A stretch of 64,000 bases of DNA from BQJD01 sp964350265 (GCA_964350265.1 CAYGJZ010000006.1:1-64000), one strand, 5' to 3'. Counted from the stretch's first letter, positions 18,423 to 26,054 are shown. Program-made: numbers and translations. The notes: generated from the sequence alone by a model not told the origin.

Positions 18423-18632
18423 GTGAACAAGACCTACTACGCGTTCGTCGACGAGCTGGAGAAGAAGGGCGTCAGCCGGGACTACATCCAGGGCTGGATG
18501 GGTGGCTACCTTGGCAACCCCGCCCGCGAAGAACAGCGGGTGACGGATGCCTACAGCGCCGGCTACGCCGACGGCAAGGGCCGCTGTACCGAACACGCCG
18601 GGCAGTACCCGGCTGCCGGATCGTCCGCCTAG
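18423..18632 (+). CDS. Small protein of unknown function with very strong ribosome-binding site
   Basis: A 69-aa protein (starting MNKTYYAFVDELEKKGVSRD) with amphipathic helices, a glycine-rich middle (GWMGGYLGNP) and an alternating YSAGYADGKG segment near the C-terminus; there is one Cys. It has no signal peptide or membrane segment. I place the start at the GTG at 18423 rather than 18414 because 18414 lies inside the Shine-Dalgarno. It follows the sox terminator, so it needs its own promoter. It ends in a 3-bp convergent overlap with the next gene. No family recognised. Confidence 0.68.
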   Translation: MNKTYYAFVDELEKKGVSRDYIQGWMGGYLGNPAREEQRVTDAYSAGYADGKGRCTEHAGQYPAAGSSA

Positions 18633-19216
18633 TCCGGGACCAGCCGGTGGTCGATGCGCGTGGCGCTGCCGAACAGGTTGTCGAAGGCGGTGGTCAGCTG
18701 ATCGACGGCACCGGGCCCGTCGATTTCGATCACCTGGTCGAAGACCCAGCGATTGACCTGCGAATCCCCCATCACCCGCTGCACGTGGCGGGCCAGGGCG
18801 CGCAGCAGGGAAAAGCCGGCGCTGCCTTTGGCGAAGGTGCAGTCGGCGTATTCGCCGGCGCGCGTGTTGCAGGTGGCGATCAGCCAGGCGTCGTCGTCAC
18901 GTCCGCGCCCATAGACGTCCTCGAGGTTGCGCTGGTAGTGCCGGGCCACGCCATGGGCCAGCGCGCCGACGAACTCGGCCCGCGACGGGTCGTCGAGCCG
19001 GCCGTGCACCAGGCGGTCGCCGAGGTGGACGGCGAAGCACAGGTACTCGGCGATCACCCCGGTGCGCTGGGCATCGTCGGCATAGTCGAAGTCTTCCTGG
19101 TGCAGGTTGCGGGCGCCGTCCAGCGCCACCTGCCAGGCGATGTAGGCAAGCGCGTTGGCCTGCTCGGCAAGGCTGCGGGTACGGCCGCTGGGCCGCCACT
19201 TGCTGCGCGTACGCAT
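18629..19216 (-). CDS. Conserved-looking hypothetical protein
   Basis: A 195-aa mainly helical protein, from ATG 19216. The N-terminus is basic (MRTRSKWRPSGRTRS). It has segments such as ANALAYIAWQVALDGARNL, IAEYLCFAVHLGDRLVHGR and RHVQRVMGDSQVNRWVFDQV. It has no export signal, no obvious catalytic motif and no clear transmembrane helix. It is transcribed divergently from the PKHD-type hydroxylase gene 146 bp away and convergently with the 69-aa gene. I do not recognise the family. Consistent codon use with its neighbours and the absence of a better frame support it as real. Confidence 0.65.
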   Translation of the reverse strand: MRTRSKWRPSGRTRSLAEQANALAYIAWQVALDGARNLHQEDFDYADDAQRTGVIAEYLCFAVHLGDRLVHGRLDDPSRAEFVGALAHGVARHYQRNLEDVYGRGRDDDAWLIATCNTRAGEYADCTFAKGSAGFSLLRALARHVQRVMGDSQVNRWVFDQVIEIDGPGAVDQLTTAFDNLFGSATRIDHRLVPD

Positions 19217-19362
19217 GGTCGGCTGATCCCCCGCCGGGTGCCGATGCCCCGATGGCATGCGGCGACTACGCTTCGACCCGGCCGAGGCAAGCTTAGCATG
19301 GCGATGGGCGGCAGCGACCGCCAACGCCTGTCCATCCACGCCGGTGCCGTCGCGGCGGGCCG

Positions 19363-20034
19363 ATGCTGATTACCATCGAAGACCTGCTCGATGCCGCTGC
19401 CCTCGACTCGGTGCATCGACTGCTCGCCGATGGCCGCTTCGTGGATGGCGCCGCCAGTGCCGGTTCCCGTGCGGCGCCTGCCAAGCACAATGCCGAGCTG
19501 CCCGCCGACGCACCGCAGAACGAGCCGCTGAACCGCATCGTCATGGGCGCGCTGGTAAGCCATCCCGCCTACCTGTCCGCGGTCCTGCCGCTGCGCGTGG
19601 CGACACCCATCTATGCCCGCTACGACATCGGCATGGGCTACGGCGCACACCTCGACGACCCGGTCATGGGCGTCGGTGGACGCTACCGCAGCGATGTCGC
19701 CATCAGCGTGTTCCTGAACGGGCCGGACGACTACGCCGGCGGTGCGCTGTGCATCGACACCGGCTACGGCGAGACCGCGTTGCGGCCGCCCGCGGGCAGC
19801 GCGGTGCTCTACCCGGCCGGCTTCCGTCACCGCGTCTCGCCGGTGACCGGCGGCAGCCGGCTGGTGGCGGTGACCTGGGCGCAGAGCCTGGTGCCCGACG
19901 TCGCCCAGCGCTCGCTGCTCTACGACCTCGCCCGGGCCCGCGACGAACTCATGAAGACCGCGCCGGACAGCCACGCCACGGCCCTGGTGGAAACCAGCTA
20001 CGCCAACCTGGTGCGGCGCTGGTCGCGACCCTGA
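19363..20034 (+). CDS. PKHD-type Fe(II)/2-oxoglutarate hydroxylase (PiuC/YbiX-like)
   Basis: A 223-aa oxygenase of the PKHD/PiuC family. The metal ligands are H96-x-D98 (YGAHLDDPV) and H156 (FRHRVSPV), with GGSRLVAVTW supplying the 2-oxoglutarate-binding Arg. The N-terminal helical ADGRFVDGAASAGSRA and the C-terminal helical region (RARDELMK) also fit. Relatives are often tied to iron uptake; here no TonB receptor or iron gene is nearby, and the gene instead sits between sox and dsr. The substrate is unknown. Confidence 0.87.
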   Translation: MLITIEDLLDAAALDSVHRLLADGRFVDGAASAGSRAAPAKHNAELPADAPQNEPLNRIVMGALVSHPAYLSAVLPLRVATPIYARYDIGMGYGAHLDDPVMGVGGRYRSDVAISVFLNGPDDYAGGALCIDTGYGETALRPPAGSAVLYPAGFRHRVSPVTGGSRLVAVTWAQSLVPDVAQRSLLYDLARARDELMKTAPDSHATALVETSYANLVRRWSRP

Positions 20035-20058
20035 CGACGCCGGCCACGCCCGGCCCGG

Positions 20059-20262
20059 CTAGCGCTTCGATCCCTTTTCCGCGTGGGCGATGTCCACCAG
20101 TTCGTTGGCCAGCGACTGGAAATCCTCGCGGTGCCTGGCCAGCGGGTGATCCGGCGCCGGGGAGAAACAGGTGCGCGGATCGACCTCGCCGGCGTGTTCG
20201 GCCTCGATGAACTGTCGCTGCATGTCGATCATGCGGCGGATGATGGCCTGCTTGTCAGTCAT
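20059..20262 (-). CDS. Small helical protein of unknown function
   Basis: A 67-aa soluble protein (starting MTDKQAIIRRMIDMQRQFIE) with a helix-loop-helix look: a charged first helix, a Pro-rich loop (DPRTCFSPAPDHPLARH) and a second helix ending HAEKGSKR. It lies 63 bp downstream of the Cas6-like gene on the same strand and may share its transcript. The minus-strand sequence just before the ATG is CAGGGAGACCTGAACC, containing GGGAG as a usable ribosome-binding site. The function is not recognised. Confidence 0.65.
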   Translation of the reverse strand: MTDKQAIIRRMIDMQRQFIEAEHAGEVDPRTCFSPAPDHPLARHREDFQSLANELVDIAHAEKGSKR

Positions 20263-20325
20263 GGTTCAGGTCTCCCTGCGGGTTTGCGTGGCAAGACATT
20301 GCGTGCCTTGGGCAAGGCTCGCGGT

Positions 20326-21012
20326 TCATGGTTCGACATCGGCGTATACCGCGTCGATGCCCTTGTGCGGCAGCACCAGGCCAAGGCCGAGGGCACGGTG
20401 GTCGCCGATCCCCGCGGCCTGCAGGCGCAGGGATTCGTCGTCGCCAAGCTCGCCGACCAGCACGCTGCGCACGGCCAGCGGCCGCCGACCGTCGGCCAGC
20501 GCATGGCGCCGGCCGCAGAGCAGCTTCATCGGACGGATGTTCCGGGCGACCAGGGTCGCCGCGATGCGTTCGACGAACACGCCTTCATCGTCCTCCGGTG
20601 CCGCCACGTGGCGGGCAAACACCGCGCGGCTGGGCACCAGCGGCAACACGCTGGCACTGCTCACCTCGAGGGGATGGCCCAGCACCACCAGGGTTTCGCC
20701 GACCAGGACCTCGGCCTCGGCGAGGTGGCGGCGCGGCAGGCGCAGCTTCAACCGGGTGCGACGGGGCAGGGCCAGCTCGCCGTGCTCGGGGCGTTGCCAG
20801 CCATTGGCGGATTCGGCCACGTGCACCGGGTGGACGCCCGCGCCCTCTACCTGCGGCAGCCAGGGCAGCACCCGGTGGACTGCCCGGGCCAGGGCGAGGG
20901 CGTGGTCCACCGGCAGTCGCGGGCAGTGGATGCGAAAGGCGAGATCGACGACGTCCGGCCCGCGCGCCGGCGATTGCGTCGATCCCGGTTCGGACCAGTA
21001 CAGGGCGGTCAT
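20326..21012 (-). CDS. Stand-alone Cas6/Cmx6-like protein (TIGR02807-type)
   Basis: A 228-aa protein resembling the CRISPR repeat-processing family first described for type I-MYXAN systems (Cas6/Cmx6). Visible family features are DLAFRIHCPRLPVDHALALA near the N-terminus, GVHPVHVAESANGWQRP, LPRRTRLKLRLPRRH, a middle ARHVAAPEDDEG, MKLLCGRRHALA, and the C-terminal LRLQAAGIGDHRALGLGLVL followed by PHKGI. No CRISPR array or other cas gene occurs in the window. Its ATG overlaps the stop of the 66-aa gene upstream (ATGA), implying translational coupling. Whether it keeps RNA-cleaving activity, and on what RNA, is unknown. The family call is from memory of its motifs. Confidence 0.8.
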   Translation of the reverse strand: MTALYWSEPGSTQSPARGPDVVDLAFRIHCPRLPVDHALALARAVHRVLPWLPQVEGAGVHPVHVAESANGWQRPEHGELALPRRTRLKLRLPRRHLAEAEVLVGETLVVLGHPLEVSSASVLPLVPSRAVFARHVAAPEDDEGVFVERIAATLVARNIRPMKLLCGRRHALADGRRPLAVRSVLVGELGDDESLRLQAAGIGDHRALGLGLVLPHKGIDAVYADVEP

Positions 21013-21209
21013 CGGTGGTCGTCGAGGTTGCCGGTGAAAGCCGCCTCGAGACGTTCCTCCCAGTCGTCCGGGGTGTCGCCGAAGGGTGGGCGAACGTCCA
21101 GGCGCAGGAAGCGTCCGCCGGCCCGGGCCTCCTCGCGCACCGCCTCGGCCAGCGCCGCGAAGCTCGCCAGGTCATGGCCACGGAGCAGGATTTCGCTAAG
21201 CCAGATCAT
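21009..21209 (-). CDS. Small protein coupled to the Cas6-like gene
   Basis: A 66-aa protein (starting MIWLSEILLRGHDLASFAAL, ending FTGNLDDHR) with a helical middle rich in Ala/Glu/Arg. It overlaps the upstream TauD-like gene by 14 bp and the downstream Cas6-like gene by 4 bp, so the three are almost certainly one translationally linked unit. No family recognised. Confidence 0.62.
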   Translation of the reverse strand: MIWLSEILLRGHDLASFAALAEAVREEARAGGRFLRLDVRPPFGDTPDDWEERLEAAFTGNLDDHR

Positions 21210-22131
21210 CGGCGCTGGCGGTCAGTGCTTCGGGGGCGATGTCGTCGTGGAAGCGGGCGCGCAGCAGCAACCGGCCCGGGCCGCGGTCGACGAAGGCGTC
21301 GCGACAGTGGAGCACGTTGGCGGCAAGCACCCCCATGCCGGCCTCGAGGCGGATGGCCAGGGCCAGCGACGGCTGTCTCAAGCGTTCGCGCAGGGCGCCA
21401 AGCGCGGCGCTGAATGCCGGATCGTCCTTGAAGCGCAGGTTGCGCTGGCGCGAGGAGTAGCGCATGTGCAGGCGGCCGTTGCGCATGGCCAGTACCGCGC
21501 CGCGCACCGCGGGTCGCAGCTCGATGCCGTCGACCACGTTGGCCGGCACGACGAAGCCATCGGCGTCGAACAGGGCATCGACCGTCACCGAAGAATCGGC
21601 GCGCAACTGCTGCACCAGGACGCGGTGATCGATGAAGCGGTTGCCGCCGCCGCTGGATGCCGGCCGCAGGCAGTGCAGCAGGAAGGCGCCGATGCCGCGG
21701 CTGTCCGGGTCATAGCAGCCATCGGTATGCCAGTTCAGGGCAGCATCGGTATAGGGGCGGTAGCGCGATGGCCTGCCCGGCCGGTTGCAGATCTCGCTGA
21801 AGCCGTCGGCGTCGGCGCAGGGATTGCGGCCGGGCGTGTGCAGGCCGAACTGCGCGGCCAGGCGCAGCAGGTCGTCGCGCCTGGCGGACGCCGGCCGGCG
21901 CAGCCGGTAGACCACCATGTTGGCGGCGGCCAGTCGTGCGGACAGGGCGCGGTGCTCGGCCACGGTCAGTTCCGCCGGGTCCTCGATGTCGACCACGGGG
22001 GCGCGCAGGAAGCGCTGGTACGCGGCCAGCGCGTCCGCCAACCGCCGTCGCGCGCGGGCCGTCCCGGCCTGGCCCGTCGCAACGGGTGCGGGCACTGGCA
22101 GGCCGGGGTCAAGGTGGGTGATCGGGTTCAC
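21196..22131 (-). CDS. TauD/TfdA-like Fe(II)/2-oxoglutarate dioxygenase
   Basis: A 311-aa protein with the TauD-type metal motif NWHTDGCY (H135, D137) and a distal His at 275 (NVLHCRDAF), followed by Arg-rich LLLRARFHDD for 2-oxoglutarate. Segments FSEICNRPG and FLLHCLRPASSGGGNRFIDH also fit a TauD-like fold. The start is uncertain: the GTG at 22131 is chosen because upstream sequence in frame runs into low-complexity Pro/Ala/Arg codons. It heads the unit with the 66-aa and Cas6-like genes and is divergent from dsrA. Taurine is one possible substrate class, but the sequence does not decide. Confidence 0.78.
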   Translation of the reverse strand: MNPITHLDPGLPVPAPVATGQAGTARARRRLADALAAYQRFLRAPVVDIEDPAELTVAEHRALSARLAAANMVVYRLRRPASARRDDLLRLAAQFGLHTPGRNPCADADGFSEICNRPGRPSRYRPYTDAALNWHTDGCYDPDSRGIGAFLLHCLRPASSGGGNRFIDHRVLVQQLRADSSVTVDALFDADGFVVPANVVDGIELRPAVRGAVLAMRNGRLHMRYSSRQRNLRFKDDPAFSAALGALRERLRQPSLALAIRLEAGMGVLAANVLHCRDAFVDRGPGRLLLRARFHDDIAPEALTASADDLA

Positions 22132-22500
22132 GAAACCGGATTGTAGGCCAGGCACCGAACGGCGCAAGCCGGTGGGCGCGGGCGCGGACGGCGCCGGCGA
22201 CGGCGCGGCGCGGTGAGCGGGCCGTGGCCCCCGGCAGGCGGCCGGCCGCATCGCGAAGCCTAACCCGATGAAATGTAAGGAAACTGGTCGTTCCCGGTCC
22301 GTGTCCGGGGCAAACGCCCTTGTGCGACGCAGCAGAATTTCTATTCCCAACGGAATAACCCGCACGGCCCCCGCCCTCTCTCCACGGGGTAGTGTGCGAC
22401 CGCCCACCGCCTCGTACAATGCCTTCAGCAACACCGTACCCGGCGACGTCGCCGACCCGGATTTCCCGGGCCGGGACATCCGATCCGACGAGGGATAGCC
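22132..22500. other. Regulatory region upstream of dsrA
   Basis: 369 bp between the divergent TauD-like gene and dsrA, with no supportable ORF. It holds the inverted repeat listed separately and, nearer the gene, TACAAT at 22415-22420, which fits a -10 box. The sequence 17 bp upstream of that hexamer does not resemble a -35, which would fit an activator-dependent promoter. The leader before dsrA ends in GACGAGGGA, an acceptable ribosome-binding site. Confidence 0.5.
22342..22357. promoter_or_regulatory. Perfect inverted repeat, possible operator of the dsr operon
   Basis: TATTCC-CAAC-GGAATA is a perfect 6-bp inverted repeat with a 4-bp spacer, in a short AT-rich patch 143 bp upstream of the dsrA ATG and about 57 bp upstream of the TACAAT hexamer. 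Size and symmetry suit a dimeric regulator. No protein is assigned. Confidence 0.42.
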
Positions 22501-23763
22501 ATGGCCGACCAGAAGCACCCCACCCCGATGCTCGATGAACTGGAGAACGGTCCATGGCCGAGTTTCGTCTCCGGCATCAAGCGACTGCGCGACCAGCATG
22601 ACGACGAACGCATCAGCGGCGTCGCCAACGACCTGCTCGGCCAGCTCGAGCATTCCTACGAAACCCGCAAGGGCTACTGGAAGGGTGGCACGGTCAGCGT
22701 CTACGGCTACGGTGGTGGCATCATCCCGCGCTTTTCCGAGGTCGGCGCGCAGTTTCCCGATTCCCGCGAGTTCCATACCCTGCGCGTGCAGCCGCCGGCG
22801 GGCAACTACTACACCACCGACATCCTGCGCCGGCTGGGCGACAGCTGGGAACGCTGGGGATCGGGCCTGGTCACCTTCCACGGCCAGACCGGCAACATCA
22901 TGTTCATCGGCGCCACCACCGAGAACACCCAGCACTTCTTCGACGAGATCAACGACTACGGCTTCGACCTCGGCGGCGCCGGGCCCTGCGTGCGCACCGC
23001 CATGTCCTGTGTCGGCTCGGCCCGCTGCGAGCAGTCCTGCGCCAACGAGCACCGCATTCATCGCACCCTGGTGAACAACTTCACCGACGACGTGCACCGG
23101 CCGGCACTGCCCTACAAGTTCAAGTTCAAGATCTCCGGCTGTCCCAACGACTGCATGAACGCCATCGAGCGCGCCGACATGGCGGTGATCGGCACCTGGC
23201 GCGACGACATGAAGGTGGACCAGGTGGCCTTCACCGAGTACGTGGCCGAGAAGGGGCGCAAGCACGTGGTCGACAACATCATTTCCCGCTGCCCCACCAA
23301 CAGCCTGTCGCTGAACGACGACGATACGCTGTCGGTGGACAACCGCAACTGCGTGCGTTGCATGCACTGTCTCAACGTGGTGCCCAAGGCCCTGTCCCCC
23401 GGCGACGACAAGGGCGTGACCATTCTCATCGGCGGCAAGCGCACGCTGAAGATCGGCGACCTGATGGGCACCGTGATCGTGCCCTTCATGAAGCTCGACA
23501 GCGAGGAAGACTACGAACGCATCGTCGAGATCGCCGAGGAGACCATCGACTTCTGGGCAGAGAACGGCCTGGAACACGAACGTTGCGGCGAGATGATCGA
23601 GCGCATCGGCCTGGTCAACTTCCTCGAAGGCATCGGCATCGACGTCGATCCACACATGATCGCCAACCCGCGCGAATCGTCCTACGTGCGCATGGACGGC
23701 TGGGACGACGAGGCTGTGCGCTGGTTCGAGCGTCGCAGCGCGCAGAAGGCTGCCGCCGGTTGA
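22501..23763 (+). CDS. dsrA: Dissimilatory sulfite reductase alpha subunit (reverse type)
   Basis: A 420-aa subunit of the cytoplasmic sirohaem enzyme that, in sulfur oxidisers, converts DsrC-bound persulfide sulfur to sulfite. The coupled sirohaem-[4Fe-4S] motif is C170-x5-C176 and C214-x3-C218 (SCVGSARCEQSC, SGCPNDCMNA). An inserted ferredoxin domain has CVRCMHCLNVVPKAL plus CPTNSLSLNDDD. The N-terminal ELENGPWPSFVSGIK and GGGIIPRFSE are characteristic. It is the first gene of dsrABEFHCMKLJOPNR. That dsrEFH and dsrL follow it indicates the oxidative rather than the sulfate-reducing type. Confidence 0.97.
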   Translation: MADQKHPTPMLDELENGPWPSFVSGIKRLRDQHDDERISGVANDLLGQLEHSYETRKGYWKGGTVSVYGYGGGIIPRFSEVGAQFPDSREFHTLRVQPPAGNYYTTDILRRLGDSWERWGSGLVTFHGQTGNIMFIGATTENTQHFFDEINDYGFDLGGAGPCVRTAMSCVGSARCEQSCANEHRIHRTLVNNFTDDVHRPALPYKFKFKISGCPNDCMNAIERADMAVIGTWRDDMKVDQVAFTEYVAEKGRKHVVDNIISRCPTNSLSLNDDDTLSVDNRNCVRCMHCLNVVPKALSPGDDKGVTILIGGKRTLKIGDLMGTVIVPFMKLDSEEDYERIVEIAEETIDFWAENGLEHERCGEMIERIGLVNFLEGIGIDVDPHMIANPRESSYVRMDGWDDEAVRWFERRSAQKAAAG

Positions 23764-23834
23764 GTCGCCGGGCCGTGTTCCGATCTTCTCCTATCCATTT
23801 CCCGGGCCAAGCGCCCGGCACCGCGGAGTAGCCC

Positions 23835-24911
23835 ATGCCCAAGGCACCCATGCGCGAACCCATCGAGTCCGGCTGCCCGGACGGCTTCCAGTACATGCAC
23901 CCGCTGATGGCGAAGAACTTCGGCCAGTGGCGCTGGCACGACCATCCGCGACCGGGCGTGCTGCGGCACCACGCCGAGAGCGGCGACGAGATCTGGACCG
24001 TGCGCGCGGGCACGCAGCGCATTCTCGACGTGTTCACGCTGCGCAAGCTGTGCGACATCGGCGATCGCTATGCCGACGGCCACGTGCGCTTCACCATTCG
24101 CTCGAACATCGAGTTCCTGGTTGCCGACCCGGCCCGGGTGGACCCGCTGATCGCGGCGCTGGAGGAAGCCGGCTTCGTGGTCGGCGGCACCAAGAACTCG
24201 GTGGCGATGATCTCCCATACCCAGGGCTGGCTGCACTGCGACATCCCCGGCACCGACGCCTCCGGCGTGGTCAAGGCAATGATGGACGAGCTGATCGACG
24301 AGTTTCGTCACTGCAACATGCCCAACCGGGTGCATATCACCACGTCCTGCTGCCAGATCAACTGCGGTGGCCAGGGCGACATCGCCATCAACGTCCAGCA
24401 CACCAAGCCGCCGAAGATCAACCACGACCTGGTGGCCAACGTCTGCGAGCGTCCCTCGGTGGTGGCGCGCTGCCCGGTGGCGGCGATTCGTCCCGCCCAG
24501 GTCAACGGCAAGCCGACCCTGGAGGTGGACGAGAAGAAGTGCATCTGCTGCGGTGCCTGCTATCCGCCCTGTCCGCCGATGCAGATCAACGACCCGGAGC
24601 ATTCCAAGCTGGCGATCTGGGTCGGCGGCAACCACTCCAATGCGCGTGGCAAGCCTACCTTCCAGAAGCTGGTGGCATCGGGCATCCCCAACAATCCGCC
24701 GCGCTGGCCGGAGGCCACCGCCATCGTCAAGCGGATCCTGAAGACCTACCGCGAGGACGCGCGGGACTGGGAGCGGATCAACGACTGGGTCGAGCGCATC
24801 GGCTGGCCGCGGTTTTTTGAACTGACTGAACTGCCCTTCACCAAGTATCATATCGACAACTGGCGTGGCTCGCGCAAGAGCCTCAACGCATCGGCCCATA
24901 TCCGCTTCTGA
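23835..24911 (+). CDS. dsrB: Dissimilatory sulfite reductase beta subunit
   Basis: A 358-aa partner of DsrA in the alpha2beta2 enzyme. The sirohaem-proximal cysteines are in TSCCQINCGGQ (C172, C173, C177), with a further Cys pair around NVCERPSVVARC. The ferredoxin domain contains CICCGACYPPCPPMQI from C236. The N-terminal region (HPLMAKNFGQWRWHDHPRPG) is typical. It follows dsrA by 71 bp, with a GCGGAG ribosome-binding site. Its stop is 16 bp before the dsrE start. Confidence 0.97.
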   Translation: MPKAPMREPIESGCPDGFQYMHPLMAKNFGQWRWHDHPRPGVLRHHAESGDEIWTVRAGTQRILDVFTLRKLCDIGDRYADGHVRFTIRSNIEFLVADPARVDPLIAALEEAGFVVGGTKNSVAMISHTQGWLHCDIPGTDASGVVKAMMDELIDEFRHCNMPNRVHITTSCCQINCGGQGDIAINVQHTKPPKINHDLVANVCERPSVVARCPVAAIRPAQVNGKPTLEVDEKKCICCGACYPPCPPMQINDPEHSKLAIWVGGNHSNARGKPTFQKLVASGIPNNPPRWPEATAIVKRILKTYREDARDWERINDWVERIGWPRFFELTELPFTKYHIDNWRGSRKSLNASAHIRF

Positions 24912-24927
24912 CAAAGGCCCCGTCGAC

Positions 24928-25320
24928 GTGATTTTCTCGCTGATGGTGAACGAAGGCCCCTATACCCACCAGGCCTCCGACACCGCCTACCATTTCGCCC
25001 GCGCCGCCCTCGACGCCGGCCACGAGGTCTTTCGCGTGTTCTTCTACCACGACGGCGTCAACAACGGCACCCGGCTGACCGTGCCGCCGCAGGACGACCG
25101 CAACGTGGTGCAGCGCTGGAGCGAGCTGGCCACCCGCCACGGCATCGACCTGGTGCTGTGCGTGGCGGCGGCACAGCGGCGCGGCATCGTCGATGCCGAC
25201 GAGGCCCGTCGACACGGCAAGGATGCCGACAACATTGCCGAGGGATTCCGCATTTCCGGTCTTGGCCAGTTGATCGAGGCGGGCATCCGCTCCGACCGGC
25301 TGCTCGAGTTCGGCGACTGA
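24928..25320 (+). CDS. dsrE: Sulfurtransferase complex subunit DsrE (TusD-like)
   Basis: A 130-aa subunit of the hexameric DsrEFH complex, which passes sulfur from TusA to DsrC. It shows the family start MIFSLMVNEGPYTHQASDTA, the FRVFFYHDGVNNG stretch and the active-site Cys at exactly position 78 (LVLCVAAAQRRGI). C78 is the persulfide-carrying residue in Allochromatium DsrE. I use the GTG at 24928: it gives the standard length, while the open frame further upstream overlaps dsrB. Confidence 0.95.
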   Translation: MIFSLMVNEGPYTHQASDTAYHFARAALDAGHEVFRVFFYHDGVNNGTRLTVPPQDDRNVVQRWSELATRHGIDLVLCVAAAQRRGIVDADEARRHGKDADNIAEGFRISGLGQLIEAGIRSDRLLEFGD

Positions 25321-25330
25321 GGGGCAGGGC

Positions 25331-25738
25331 ATGAGCACGGTGAAGAAGTTCATGTACGTGAACCGGCGCGCGCCGCACGGCAGCATCTACGCGCTGGAGG
25401 GGCTGGAGGTGGTGCTGATCGGCGCCGCCTTCGACCAGGAGTGCAGCATGGCCTTCATCGGCGACGGCGTGTTCCAGTTGCTGCGCGGCCAGGACGCCTC
25501 GGCCTGCGGCATGAAGAATTTCGCCCCGGCCTTTCGCGCCCTCGGCGATTACGATGTCACCCGGCTGTACGTGGAGCGCGAGTCGCTTGCAGAACGCGGC
25601 CTGTGCGAAGACGACCTGATGCCGCTGACCTACGAGGACGAGGACGACGACTATGCCGAAAAGCCCTCGATCCGGGTGGTCGACCGTGCCGAGCTGGCCC
25701 GCGTGATGGACCAGCAGGACGTGTTGCTGAATTTCTGA
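25331..25738 (+). CDS. dsrF: Sulfurtransferase complex subunit DsrF (TusC-like)
   Basis: A 135-aa DsrE-superfamily subunit. It begins MSTVKKFMYVNRRAPHGSIY, contains GAAFDQECSMAFIGDGV with Cys 38, and has an acidic middle segment (YEDEDDDYAE) before the C-terminal DQQDVLLNF. It assembles with DsrE and DsrH. It is spaced 10 bp from dsrE and 13 bp from dsrH, consistent with equimolar production. Confidence 0.95.
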   Translation: MSTVKKFMYVNRRAPHGSIYALEGLEVVLIGAAFDQECSMAFIGDGVFQLLRGQDASACGMKNFAPAFRALGDYDVTRLYVERESLAERGLCEDDLMPLTYEDEDDDYAEKPSIRVVDRAELARVMDQQDVLLNF

Positions 25739-25751
25739 CCGGAGCCGCCAG

Positions 25752-26054
25752 GTGCTGCATACCGTCAACAAGTCGCCCTACGAGAAGAACAGCCTGGCCA
25801 GTTGCCTCGGCCTGTCGTTGCCCGGCAGCGACATCCTGCTGATCGAGGACGCCGTCTACGGCGCCGTCGCCGGCGGCGCGGCGGCGGCGATGGTGATCAC
25901 CGCCCTCGCCGATCGCCGGGTGCACGTGCTGGATGCCGACCTGAAGGCACGCGGCATCGATGCCGCGCGGCTGGTGGACGGCGTCGAGGTGGTCGGCTAC
26001 GACGGCTTCGTCGAGCTGGCGGCGCGCAACGACCGGGTACAGTCCTGGTTGTAG
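25752..26054 (+). CDS. dsrH: Sulfurtransferase complex subunit DsrH (TusB-like)
   Basis: A 100-aa protein starting MLHTVNKSPYEKNSLASCLG (GTG start, AGGTG overlapped). Cys 18 is the conserved residue, which in Allochromatium DsrH contributes to the sulfur relay. DILLIEDAVYGAVAG and the C-terminal YDGFVELAARNDRVQSWL are family features. It completes dsrEFH ahead of dsrC, the acceptor of the complex. Confidence 0.94.
   Translation: MLHTVNKSPYEKNSLASCLGLSLPGSDILLIEDAVYGAVAGGAAAAMVITALADRRVHVLDADLKARGIDAARLVDGVEVVGYDGFVELAARNDRVQSWL

Noticed and set aside
22132..23655. Upstream extension of the TauD-like frame through the dsr promoter and into dsrA antisense
   Set aside because: The extension is antisense to dsrA and low in protein-like character; only 21196-22131 carries the oxygenase.
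24865..24927. Longer N-terminus for dsrE
   Set aside because: It would overlap dsrB and adds residues absent from DsrE; the GTG at 24928 gives the standard 130-aa protein with Cys 78.
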